DNA of 64,000 bases from Ruminococcus sp. (GTDB lineage Bacteria > Bacillota > Clostridia > Oscillospirales > Ruminococcaceae). Numbering within the stretch: position 1 is the first letter of the stretch; each line of letters begins with the position of its first letter. The notes under the pieces were generated by a model, which did not search any database, was not told the origin of the DNA, and saw only the letters and a list, made by a program, of their open reading frames with translations. Positions 9,994 to 18,996 of the stretch are shown piece by piece. The stretch is taken from assembly GCA_021201755.1 (NCBI GenBank), contig JAJQEI010000006.1, positions 1 to 64,000 on the forward strand, written 5' to 3'. The translations under genes were made by a program, and so were the position numbers.

Positions 9994-11076
9994 TCAATCG
10001 AGAACTTTCGTGATTGTGCCGCCCCCCACGACTCGTTCTCCATCATACAGTACAACTGCTTGTCCGCAAGTAATTGCACGTTGTGGGACATCAAATTTTA
10101 CGTGCAATTTTCCGTCTGTTGTCTGCCAGACTGTTGCTGGCTGTTCCGGTTGCCGATAACGAATCTTTGCCTGTACATATGTTGGTTCATATAAATTATC
10201 ACAGGTGATAAGATTAACATCATCGGCTTCTAATTCTTGTGCAAAGAGCATATCCTGATAGCCAAGGGTAATTGTGTTATCTTCCGGATAAATTCGACAG
10301 ACATACAATGGCTTCGGAGCAGAAACCCCTAAACCTCGTCGCTGACCGATTGTATAATGGGAAATACCCTTGTGTGTACCAATCGTTTCACCTTTACTGT
10401 TCAAAAACAAGCCGGGTTTTGATTCCATTTGGGTATATCGTTCGATAAACGCAGCATAATTTCCATCTGGAACAAAACAGATATCTTGGCTATCCGGTTT
10501 TGCAGCGTTTGTAAAACCATGCTTTTCTGCAAGTGTCCGTACTTCTGATTTGGATAGTTCTCCCACTGGAAATTGAATATGTGACAATTGTGTTTGCGTC
10601 AAACTATATAGTACATAGCTTTGATCTTTTTGATGATCGATGCCTTTTTTTAAAAACCATCGTTTGGCTTCTTTATCGTATACAACTCTTGCATAATGTC
10701 CCGTTACGAGGATATCCATTTGGAGTTCTTGCATTCGCTGGAACAGTCGTTCAAATTTGAGATAGCGATTACAATCAATACAAGGATTTGGCGTGCAGCC
10801 GTGTTGATAAGCGGAAACAAATCGATCCATAACTTTTTCACCAAATTCCGCCTTGAAATTAAATACATAATAGGGCATATTTAGACGATAAGCAACACTG
10901 CGTGCATCCTCCATATCATCTAAGGAACAACAGGTTTTTTCTGATTTGATTCCGGCGTCTTCATTGTTGAAAAGTTTCATGGTTACTCCAGTGCATTCGT
11001 ACCCTTTATTTTGCATCAATAGAGCAGCAACAGAGCTGTCTACGCCGCCACTCATGGCAATAAGTGCTTTTTTCAA
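9994..11076 (-). CDS. mnmA: tRNA-specific 2-thiouridylase MnmA
   Basis: It inserts sulfur at U34 of Glu, Gln and Lys tRNAs, activating the base with ATP. The best start is TTG at 11076 with AGGAGATGAT upstream, giving (M)KKALIAMSGGVDSSVA and 360 residues, the usual length; longer in-frame starts lie beyond the promoter. The PP-loop SGGVDSS is at residues 9-15. The two catalytic cysteines are in PNPCIDCN and SQDICFV. The C-terminal barrel ends in VVGGGTI. No neighbouring cysteine desulfurase gene is visible. Confidence 0.95.
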   Translation of the reverse strand: MKKALIAMSGGVDSSVAALLMQNKGYECTGVTMKLFNNEDAGIKSEKTCCSLDDMEDARSVAYRLNMPYYVFNFKAEFGEKVMDRFVSAYQHGCTPNPCIDCNRYLKFERLFQRMQELQMDILVTGHYARVVYDKEAKRWFLKKGIDHQKDQSYVLYSLTQTQLSHIQFPVGELSKSEVRTLAEKHGFTNAAKPDSQDICFVPDGNYAAFIERYTQMESKPGLFLNSKGETIGTHKGISHYTIGQRRGLGVSAPKPLYVCRIYPEDNTITLGYQDMLFAQELEADDVNLITCDNLYEPTYVQAKIRYRQPEQPATVWQTTDGKLHVKFDVPQRAITCGQAVVLYDGERVVGGGTITKVLD

Positions 11077-11077
11077 G

Positions 11078-11144
11078 AAATCATCTCCTGTATCAGTTTC
11101 GTTTTTTAGTATAACTGAAATTTTGGAAAATGTCAAGAGATTGT
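11078..11144 (-). repeat. mnmA control region, copy A of a duplicated segment
   Basis: Running from the ribosome site through the promoter, this segment recurs at 13724-13791 in degenerate form, on the other side of the GH44 gene. Confidence 0.6.
11108..11136 (-). promoter_or_regulatory. mnmA promoter
   Basis: On the minus strand TTGACA (11136-11131) and TATACT (11113-11108) are separated by 17 bases, about 32 bases before the TTG start. Confidence 0.8.
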
Positions 11145-11337
11145 GCGAATATTGATGAATAAAAAATCGGCGATCGGCAATTTTACCAAAACAAGAGTTG
11201 TTTATTTGTATAAATTGCTGTTTTTATAAAAAATGGCTTGTCTTATTTTAGACAATATGATAAAAACAATTTGGAGTTTTAATTCGGAGAGCGATAGATG
11301 ACTCTCATAAAATTTTCTTTAAAATGGAGGAAATCGT

Positions 11338-13608
11338 ATGAAAAAATATCGTAGTTTTGCAGCGGTTGCAGCAACTTCTCTATTGCTCGCTTCAACGCTG
11401 ATGCAACTGCCGACAGTTGCCGAAGAAAGTGGCAGTTATGATATGAATATCACGATCAATTTAGATGGTGAACATAAAGAAATCAGTCTATATATTTACG
11501 GCGTCAACACATATGGTAACGAAACGGAGTTGGACGGAGTGACGACGACTGCGCTGCGGCAAGGCGGCAATCGTTATACGGGTTATAATTGGGAGACCAA
11601 CTATTCCAATGCCGGTGAGGATTGGCTGAATAGTTCTGATACGAACTTAGGGGACGACAGCGATGGATCTGCTTATGCGGCACGTAGCTTGTCAGAATTG
11701 TGTCAAGACAATGATATTTCTTACAAAATGACTACTTTACAAATGGCAGGTTATGTGGCGGCGGATAAGGCGGGGACGGTGTCAGAAAGCGAAGCAGCAC
11801 CGTCTGACCGTTGGTATGAGGTAATCTTTCGAAAAGGTGATACACTTTTGGATACGCCAGATTTGACAGATAATGTTGTCTATATGGACGAATATGTCAA
11901 TTATCTTGTGCAAAACCTAGGCGATGCAACAACAAGCACGGGTATACAGGGCTATGCGCTGGACAACGAACCTGTACTTTGGAATGATACGCATCCACTT
12001 TTGTATAGCGAAGAAGTAACCAATAGCGAGCTTATCAGCAAGTCGATTGAACTTGCCAGTGTAGTCAAAGAGATTGACCCGAATGCAGAAGTATACGGTC
12101 CGTCTTTCTGGGGAATGTTGCCATGTATTACTATAGATGATGACGATTGGAACGCTGTATCTAGTCAGTATGATTGGTACATCGCATATTATTTGAAACA
12201 AATGGCACAGGCAGAGGAAGAAACCGGCACACGGTTGCTTGATGTCCTCGATGTGCATTATTACGCACAGGATTGCTCAACAGAAGAAGCAATTTTGCAG
12301 GCAGCAAGAAGCTTGTATGACTCAGATTATCAGGAGGATAGTTGGTTACAGCCTTGGTTTGGAGGCTATTTCCCATTCTTAACACGTTTGCAAGAGACGA
12401 TAGATGCATATTATCCGGGAACAAAACTATCGTTGACGGAATATAATCTCGGCAATATCAGCGATGAAAAGAATACTGGTGTATCGATTGCATCTGGTAT
12501 TGCAGAAGCGGAGGCACTTGGTGCATTTGCAGACCAAGGTGTGTACCTAGCGACCTATTGGGGAACGCTGTCTAATTGCCCTTATGTAGAAAGTGCAATT
12601 AACTTATATACAAACTATGATGGGGAAGGCAGTACTTTTGGTGATACTTTAGTAGAGTCCACTTCGGAAGATTTGTCGCAAGCGGCAGTTTTTGCGGCAA
12701 TTGAAGGAGACGATGAAAGTACGATTACGACTGTGCTTACGAATAAAAATGATACGGATACGGAAAATGCAGTTATTACGTTAGATGGTGCAGATATCGA
12801 TTATCAAAGTGTAACGGTGTATGCGATTACGCAGGACAGCACGGATATTCAAGTAATCGATGTGCAAAACGACATTGTTAACAATCAGATTGTAGTGGAG
12901 CTGCCGCCATTATCTGTGGCACAGATTGTCATTTCTGATGAGGAGAGCGTTGTACAAATTACGGAGGAACCGGATATTACGACGGAAACAGTGGTTTATA
13001 ACTATGATGAGCTGGAAATTTCTGAAAATGGTTATCCTATGATTCCTTTGGGCGACAAGGAACATTTGGATAGCATTGTAATTCGCACAACCGTAACATC
13101 AGATGCGGGTTCTACTTGGGCGAGCGGTGGCGGCGCACTTTGCTTCAATCAGGTTGTGGAAGATGGAAGTGATACCGCTGTTTGGGGTTATAAATCTTAC
13201 AGCTATAGCTTAGGCACATATGATAATACCATTGAATTTGACGATACATACTATATTATGAGTGGTACTTCTGCCAAGGCAGTCAGTGCAAGCTGTAACG
13301 ACACGTATGCAGAGTTGCAGGATTGGTGGATAAGTTCGGAAAGTGATACGGCTGCTGGTTCGGATATTACGGTGACGATAGATTCCATCACGCTGATTTA
13401 TACCTACGAGAATACTGAAGAAACATTGCTCGGTGATTGTAACAACGATGAAGTATTTAACCTTGCAGATGTAGTGTTATTACAAAAATGGCTGCTTCGC
13501 TATGAAGTGCATCTGCCGAATTGGCAAGCTGCTGATGTGTACGAGGATGAAATACTCAATGGATTTGATTTGGTAAAAATGCGTCAATTATTGCTAGAAG
13601 AAATATAA
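11338..13608 (+). CDS. GH44 endoglucanase/xyloglucanase with dockerin
   Basis: This is a secreted 756-residue cellulosomal enzyme cutting beta-1,4-glucans. It has a signal peptide of about 28 residues, then a GH44 catalytic domain (~35-540) with LRQGGNRYTGYNWETNYSNA, the acid/base Glu211 in LDNEP, and the nucleophile Glu368 in LTEYN. Residues ~560-690 form a beta-rich module (SIVIRTTVTSDAGSTWASGGG onward, with conserved Trp) that looks like a carbohydrate-binding module of unassigned family. The dockerin (~697-756) has two calcium loops (GDCNNDEVFNLADVVLLQKW and VYEDEILNGFDLVKMRQLL). The start has GGAGG upstream. It is monocistronic. Confidence 0.92.
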   Translation: MKKYRSFAAVAATSLLLASTLMQLPTVAEESGSYDMNITINLDGEHKEISLYIYGVNTYGNETELDGVTTTALRQGGNRYTGYNWETNYSNAGEDWLNSSDTNLGDDSDGSAYAARSLSELCQDNDISYKMTTLQMAGYVAADKAGTVSESEAAPSDRWYEVIFRKGDTLLDTPDLTDNVVYMDEYVNYLVQNLGDATTSTGIQGYALDNEPVLWNDTHPLLYSEEVTNSELISKSIELASVVKEIDPNAEVYGPSFWGMLPCITIDDDDWNAVSSQYDWYIAYYLKQMAQAEEETGTRLLDVLDVHYYAQDCSTEEAILQAARSLYDSDYQEDSWLQPWFGGYFPFLTRLQETIDAYYPGTKLSLTEYNLGNISDEKNTGVSIASGIAEAEALGAFADQGVYLATYWGTLSNCPYVESAINLYTNYDGEGSTFGDTLVESTSEDLSQAAVFAAIEGDDESTITTVLTNKNDTDTENAVITLDGADIDYQSVTVYAITQDSTDIQVIDVQNDIVNNQIVVELPPLSVAQIVISDEESVVQITEEPDITTETVVYNYDELEISENGYPMIPLGDKEHLDSIVIRTTVTSDAGSTWASGGGALCFNQVVEDGSDTAVWGYKSYSYSLGTYDNTIEFDDTYYIMSGTSAKAVSASCNDTYAELQDWWISSESDTAAGSDITVTIDSITLIYTYENTEETLLGDCNNDEVFNLADVVLLQKWLLRYEVHLPNWQAADVYEDEILNGFDLVKMRQLLLEEI

Positions 13609-13622
13609 ATTTAAAAAAACAC

Positions 13623-13661
13623 AAGACTCCTGTACGATTTCACGTGCAGGAGTCTTTTTGC
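13623..13661 (+). terminator. GH44 gene terminator
   Basis: AAGACTCCTG (13623-13632) pairs with CAGGAGTCTT (13647-13656), with a T run following. Confidence 0.9.
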
Positions 13662-13723
13662 AGAGAATCCAAATTAAGTGAAAATTATCTGTACCACCTA
13701 TTTATAACAATGTATATTTTAAA

Positions 13724-13791
13724 AATCATATCTTGTATCGGTGTCTTTTTTTAGAATAACGGAATTTTTGAATGGTGTCAGGAGATTAATG
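13724..13791 (-). repeat. Decayed copy B of the mnmA control region
   Basis: On the minus strand CTGACA-17-TATTCT and a weakened ribosome site align base for base with the mnmA promoter TTGACA-17-TATACT and its leader. No mnmA coding sequence follows. Confidence 0.55.
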
Positions 13792-13841
13792 AATGCATTT
13801 TGCATAACGCATATGAAAATTTCTTACAATGTGACCATTTT

Positions 13842-13866
13842 CACTTATTACGTGTTATGATAAGTG
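13842..13866. promoter_or_regulatory. Inverted repeat before the ECF sigma gene
   Basis: CACTTAT (13842-13848) and ATAAGTG (13860-13866) are perfect inverted halves 11 bases apart, some 35 bases before the sigma factor start. It may be an operator or part of an autoregulated promoter. Confidence 0.35.
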
Positions 13867-13900
13867 ATCGACGTCGAGAAAACAAAAAGGAGGGATTAAT

Positions 13901-14488
13901 TTGAAGGAATCCGATCTTATTGCGCAACTGCAAGCCAAAGATTCTTCTGCACTGGAGGAACTGATTCAAATATATAGTTCCTATGTGGGAACCATCGTCC
14001 GAAATATCATCGGACAAAAGTTCACAGAAGCTGATGTAGAAGAAATTACTGCGGATGTGTTTTTGGCAGTTTGGACACATGCAGACCATTTAAAGTCCGG
14101 CAAGGTCAAAGCGTATTTGGGTGCAATCGCACGTAATAAAGCCAAGAATCGCTTTCGTAATTACCAGGAAACAATCAGTTTTGAAGACATTATTGACATA
14201 CCAACACAGGACAACACGGAGTCAAAAATTGATCAAAAATTTCTTGAAGAAGCACTTGGTAATGCCATGGATAAACTATCAGCAAAAGATAGGGAAATTT
14301 TAGTACGGCATTATTATTACTACGAAAATGTAAAAAAAATCGCAAAAGAAATGCATATGAAAGACTCTGCTGTAAAAATGCGGTTAAGTCTGGCAAGAGA
14401 AAAATTGAAGCGTAAATTGGTAGAGGAGGGATTTTACTATGAAGATTCCCCAGAATTAAAGCAAATCGATTTCGCACTTTTTACTTGA
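13901..14488 (+). CDS. ECF-type RNA polymerase sigma factor
   Basis: Start TTG at 13901 is fixed by AAGGAGG eight bases upstream. The 195-residue protein has a region 2 (LEELIQIYSSYVGTIVRNI, then VEEITADVFLAVWTHAD) and a region 4 helix-turn-helix (LSAKDREILVRHYYYYENVK to MHMKDSAVKMRLSLAREKLK). Such sigma factors direct polymerase to a small stress regulon and are held by a membrane anti-sigma factor. The next gene, 17 bases downstream, is a one-helix membrane protein with a short cytosolic N-terminus, a likely partner. Confidence 0.88.
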   Translation: MKESDLIAQLQAKDSSALEELIQIYSSYVGTIVRNIIGQKFTEADVEEITADVFLAVWTHADHLKSGKVKAYLGAIARNKAKNRFRNYQETISFEDIIDIPTQDNTESKIDQKFLEEALGNAMDKLSAKDREILVRHYYYYENVKKIAKEMHMKDSAVKMRLSLAREKLKRKLVEEGFYYEDSPELKQIDFALFT

Positions 14489-14505
14489 TCAAAGGAGATG
14501 TTTTT

Positions 14506-15861
14506 ATGAATTTATATGACTTGTTTGATGCTTATGAACTGAAACGACGTGATACATCACTTTTAGAGGAACAGCCTATCAATACGGATTCTATTGTACA
14601 TCACATAGAAAATTCTACGAATCTGTTTTTGCGTTCAAAGGAAAAACATCGTAGATTTTCGGTGAAGACTTCCGTTGCAATCTGTACTGCTGTCGTTATT
14701 TTAGTGACGGGTGGTTCTGTTACTGCTGTGGCACGATCGGGAGGACTGGCAGAATTTTTTCAGAGCTTGTTTGTGACAGAATCTCTGAAAACAACGGAAG
14801 TTACAGAAGAAATGGAACAGCGTATCTCTGTACCAGAAGTTACCTTTTCATGCACAAGCGGCGAAAATATCTTCACTTTGTTGGGAATGTATGGCGATGA
14901 TAATCAGGTAATGTTAAGCTTTTCAATTGCATCTACTGCATCAACACAGCTGCTTGAATCCTACAGCGTTTATACGATTATGACATTGACAGATGAAAGT
15001 GGCAATGTTCAAATACCGGCTTCCTCTGGACAATGTTATGAAATCAGACAAAGTGAAATAGATGAAGATGTTTTCTACCTCAACGTGTATCTAAATGCCA
15101 GTGATATTGATGGCAACAGAATTGAATTTCAAGGAAAAACATTGCACTTAGATTTCTTAAATTTCTATAGTGATGCACAGGTTGAAGCCGTACAAGCACG
15201 CATAATCACTGCTGAAAATGAACTCAAGGCACAATTTGTTGCAGAGACTTACACCGACGATGAAGACATACAAGATCAGATTTTGACAGGTGATACACTG
15301 CCGGATTTTTTTGACGTGGACGAGTGGAAGAAATATTACAACGCACACACTACCGCAGAAGAATGGTTAAGTCTTCGCACACAATATTACGCTGAATCAG
15401 ACTGCTGCGTTTCCGGCAGCTGGAATGGCGATGTTATGCTTGATTTTTCAGGTTGGGATACTGTGACATATGACTATGTGCAAGGAAATATCACGATAAA
15501 TTCTCTTTCTGCCGCAATCACCTTTCCGGCTGAACTTGATACTGATACAAGTAATGTTTCGTTTGTACTGGTAATGTCAGATGGTACAAAAATTGACGGC
15601 TTTGCAGGATATGACTTGTATAATTTAAATTTTGGTACGGAAAATACAAACTACTTGGAATCTACAGATGAACACACTCTGATAAGCGAAGATGAAATGA
15701 CAGAAACCAGATTTATTTGCTTTTCCGCATATATTTGTCCGGCGGATGTAATAGAGATTCACATGATAACAGAATCTTTTGATCCTGACGGTGAATTGGA
15801 TGGCATTCGACTAGACGATGGATATACGGTTACTACGGACGAAATTATCTATCAGCAGTGA
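14506..15861 (+). CDS. DUF4179-like membrane protein, probable anti-sigma factor
   Basis: The ATG at 14506 follows AAAGGAGA; an in-frame ATG at 14485 lacks such a site. About 50 cytosolic residues (MNLYDLFDAYELKRRD...) precede one transmembrane helix (TSVAICTAVVILVTGGSVTA, ~55-75). An extracellular domain of ~370 residues follows, rich in Asp, Ser and Thr. This layout fits anti-sigma factors encoded with ECF sigmas in Firmicutes (DUF4179 group). The cytosolic tail would hold the sigma factor; the outer domain would sense an unknown signal. The assignment rests on layout and neighbourhood more than on motifs. Confidence 0.65.
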   Translation: MNLYDLFDAYELKRRDTSLLEEQPINTDSIVHHIENSTNLFLRSKEKHRRFSVKTSVAICTAVVILVTGGSVTAVARSGGLAEFFQSLFVTESLKTTEVTEEMEQRISVPEVTFSCTSGENIFTLLGMYGDDNQVMLSFSIASTASTQLLESYSVYTIMTLTDESGNVQIPASSGQCYEIRQSEIDEDVFYLNVYLNASDIDGNRIEFQGKTLHLDFLNFYSDAQVEAVQARIITAENELKAQFVAETYTDDEDIQDQILTGDTLPDFFDVDEWKKYYNAHTTAEEWLSLRTQYYAESDCCVSGSWNGDVMLDFSGWDTVTYDYVQGNITINSLSAAITFPAELDTDTSNVSFVLVMSDGTKIDGFAGYDLYNLNFGTENTNYLESTDEHTLISEDEMTETRFICFSAYICPADVIEIHMITESFDPDGELDGIRLDDGYTVTTDEIIYQQ

Positions 15862-16138
15862 GAATATGAATTAAATTTGTTTCATCATGTTATTTTGATA
15901 TGATACAATGCTTATAAGGTATTTTTTATTACTTGATTCCGTAAAATTCACATCTAAGAAATTAGAAAAATGCTAGAAATACAAAAACAATTGAAAATCA
16001 AACTACGGTGAAGGCTTGATGTACAGTTGGAGAAAGAGGGGAGGAAAGTCTAGGTGGAGAACAAAATTTGCTTATGATATTCGATGAAACAACCTTTTTG
16101 TCAGCTTCACTGAAATTTTTCTATCGAAATTTTTTAAA

Positions 16139-16156
16139 AGGACACCCATTTGTCCT
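16139..16156. promoter_or_regulatory. Operator palindrome before the WYL regulator
   Basis: AGGACA (16139-16144) and TGTCCT (16151-16156) are perfect inverted halves with a six-base centre. A TATAAT (16167-16172) follows ten bases later, with no recognisable -35 except inside the palindrome, so a protein bound there could repress or activate. The rest of 15862-16138 shows no gene. Confidence 0.6.
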
Positions 16157-16198
16157 ATATTTATGCTATAATAGAAATAAGAGATTCGAGGTGAGAAC

Positions 16199-17157
16199 AT
16201 GGAAAATAATAAAAACGACCGAGTGCTTGAAATCTTTATGCGTTCCCTGCGTGGCGAATTCATATCAATAAAATCTCTTGCAAAGGAATATGAGGTTTCA
16301 ACCAAAAGTATCAGTCGTGATATAAGTAAAATTCAGAATTTTCTTGCTGAACATAGAGAGCTGATGCAGAATGCAGAACTCACATACTCCTACAAGGATA
16401 AATTTTATTGACTGAGCAATGACGAATTTCTGAAAAATAAGGAGCTTTTTGCACTTGTAAAAATATTGCTTGGCAGCAGAGCCTTAAGCAAGGACGAAAT
16501 TCTTACAGTTATTTAAAAGCTGAAAAAATTTACAACAGTCGCTGACAGGGAAAAGCTTGATCATCTCATTCGCAAAGAAGTCTATCATTATCATGAGGTT
16601 AAATCGGATTGTAAATCAGTGATTGATAATCTTTGGAAGCTGATACAAGCAATTGAAAACAAGCAGATACTTACGATTACTTATTACAAAATGAGTCGTG
16701 ATGCGGTAAAACGCAGAATCAAACCTGTCTCAATCATGTTCAGCGAATATTATTTTTATTTGATTGCATATATGGCGAATGATGAAGAATACAAATCAAA
16801 ATATTTTCGCATAGATCGTATTGAAACGATTATTGAAAATCGTGATTTGTTTACCCTTGAAAAAAATATGATTTCGATGAAGGAGACCTGCGTGAAAAAA
16901 ACCAGTTTATGTTTCCTGGGGAAACCATCAAGATTCGTTTTGAATTTTCAAGATTGTCTTTACAGGCGATACTTGACAGATTGCCTACTGCAAAGGTAGT
17001 CGAGAAAAACGGAAATATCAGCGTTGTTGAGGCAGAAGTGAATTACGGACGTGGGATTATCCATATATTTGCTGTCGCAAGGTTCATGGATAAAAGTTTT
17101 ATCGCCACAGTGTTTGGTAAACGAAATGAGAACAGAATTAAAGAAAACGTTGTCTAA
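16199..17157 (+). pseudogene. HTH-WYL transcriptional regulator, broken
   Basis: The N-terminal DeoR-type helix-turn-helix (LAKEYEVSTKSISRDISKIQ) is followed by a WYL domain (QILTITYYKMSRDAVKRRIKP, SEYYFYLIAY, YKSKYFRIDRIETI) and a C-terminal WCX-like part. A TGA at 16409-16411 and a TAA at 16515-16517 interrupt it. One frameshift between ~16866 and 16901 moves the frame to DLREKNQFMFPGETIKIRF. Family members bind ligands (often nucleotides or DNA/RNA ends) through WYL. The gene begins just after its presumed operator. Confidence 0.8.
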
Positions 17158-17171
17158 TTATTAAAACAATC

Positions 17172-17212
17172 AAAAATCCGTCAAATCGAATTTCGTCTGG
17201 CGGATTTTTTTA
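17172..17212 (+). terminator. Terminator after the WYL relic
   Basis: AAAATCCG pairs with CGGATTTT across a loop, with TTTTTT following. Confidence 0.7.
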
Positions 17213-17286
17213 GATGAATTAAATTGTAAATTCTTTTTGAACAGACAGGCGTATGTCCGGCTTGAAATGTAAAATGGAAATATGGA

Positions 17287-17570
17287 TTAGAGGGATTCCA
17301 TTTCGTCTGAAATCCAATCCATGAATGCAAGACATAGGTGCTGTCCTTTTGATGAGAGAGCGTGAAACCTTTCTAGTAATACTGTATCTGAAGTGGTTTG
17401 TTCTGTTTGACAGGTGGTGCCTAGCAGAATGTGATCGGGTGTGGTTTCTAAAGCATTGCATATGCGAAGAAAAACATCTAGACTGGGAATTGCGCGAGCG
17501 GTTTCAATGCAGGATAGGTATTTGTCATTGATTTTTGCACGTTCACACACCTCAGAAAATAAATCATGTA
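17287..17570 (-). pseudogene. XRE-family helix-turn-helix regulator, 5' truncated
   Basis: Residues around ERAKINDKYLSCIETARAIP and LDVFLRICNALETTPDHILL match the last helices of an XRE/Cro helix-turn-helix. A short tail follows (LLERFHALSSKGQHLCLAFMDWISDEMESL). The first helices and the start codon are missing: upstream of ~17570 the frame runs antisense through the leader and 5' end of the divergent gene. It is probably a remnant of the cluster's own regulator. Confidence 0.65.
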
Positions 17571-17652
17571 TAATAATAAATATAGGGTTTTTATGCGATT
17601 TGAAATGGACAAAAAAATAAGAAGATGACTCTACGGAAAGGTAAGGAAATTT

Positions 17653-18996
17653 ATGGCAAAAGTAGTTAATGTCAAATATGATGCAAATACACTGAAAATA
17701 CAGATTAGTATCAATAATCAAATGTTTGACGTAACACGCATTCAACACAGACCAATATAGGATTGGTTATACCCTTTTATTGTGAAAAAGGTTCGTTGGG
17801 ATGGATTATATGAGGAATTGAAAGCTTTTACAGGACTGGACGAATTTTCCATTCTGTTTGATAGCGATGATCAGAGTTTGGCGGTGCTGCAAAACGCTAT
17901 GCTGTCATATCCTGTAAAGGTCAGTGGTACCAATAATCGGGTTGTAATTCTTTATAATACCAATCCGATTTCAACAAAAATTACTGTAAATGGAAAAGTG
18001 TTTGATACCACACGAATTGCGAATCGTCCGATTGATGAATGGGTATATCCTATGCAATTTGGTGATATAAAGTGGGATGGTATTTATGCAGAACTAAACA
18101 CTTATTTTGGCGTAGATTATTACCATTTACAATTCGTTGGTGATCAAAGTCTAACCAAAGAATTGATGGACGAATGCCCTGCACATATTGATATTACTGT
18201 TCGACCAGCGATGCAACAAGTTTCCATGTCACCATCTACATCAACTACTCAAGCACAATCAGTATCACAAGCAACTGTTGCAGCACATACAAGTTTTGTC
18301 GGCAATGCACAAGATATGGTAAGTAATTTACATGATAAAATTGGGGATATTTCTCAAAATGAAGGTGTACGTAAGACAATGAGTACTGCAAAAAATGTGG
18401 GCAACAAGATTGGCGAAAGCATTTCAGGAGCGGTCTCTTCGATGAAAAGTTCAGAACAATATGGCAAAATTATGGAAAGCAGTGCTGTTCAAACGGTGTC
18501 GAACAATTCTTTTGTGAAAAAAATTTCTGCTATTTGGAAAGGCTTAGACAAACGCATTCGCATTGGTGCATTGATCGTCCTTGTGATTTTTGTTGTTGTT
18601 CTTCTTGTCTGTCTCTTCTTAGGCACAAAAAAATATAAAACGGATCTCGATGATGCTAGCAATGCACTTGGTACACCACATGAAATCAACTGTGGGTCGT
18701 ATGGCATTAGTAGCTATCAATCTCTTGGTGTGACTGCAACTTTCTATTTCTCTGCTGGTGATCCATCTACCGTTTATCGAGTTGATTCGGAAGATGGTGC
18801 AACAGCTGAATGCACTTCTTCATATAGTGAAATTGATGATCGCACAACAGGTTTGAGCAATTATGATATTTCTGTAATTGGTCTCGATACAGATGAAGAT
18901 AATGATATTGAATTTACCATCTATAGCTATGATGGCAGCGACTGGATTGAAGAATGCATCGTAATTTATGAGTATGAAGTGGAGGAGAAATCTTGA
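17653..18996 (+). pseudogene. Membrane protein with duplicated unclassified domain, split by TAG
   Basis: The true start is probably ATG 17653 behind GGAAAGGTAAGG; a TAG at 17758-17760 splits it, and translation could restart at GTG 17782. Two tandem copies of a ~90-residue domain are visible, each with FD-x-TRI-x2-RPI-x2-W-x-YP and then WDG-[LI]-Y-x-EL; the TAG lies in the first RPI-x-DW. A Ser/Thr-rich linker, one transmembrane helix (IGALIVLVIFVVVLLVCLFLG) and an extracellular Asp/Tyr-rich domain follow. I recognise no family for the duplicated domain. The stop TGA overlaps the ATG of the next gene, so the three genes form an operon. Confidence 0.65.

Noticed and set aside
13842..13866. 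Dyad before the sigma gene as a transcription terminator
   Set aside because: There is no T run after it and it lies close to the start of the next gene, so an operator or promoter part is more likely.
16035..16062. GAGGAAAGTCT, like the 5' core of RNase P RNA
   Set aside because: The match is only about ten bases. The other conserved RNase P elements are missing and a coding region follows within 150 bases.
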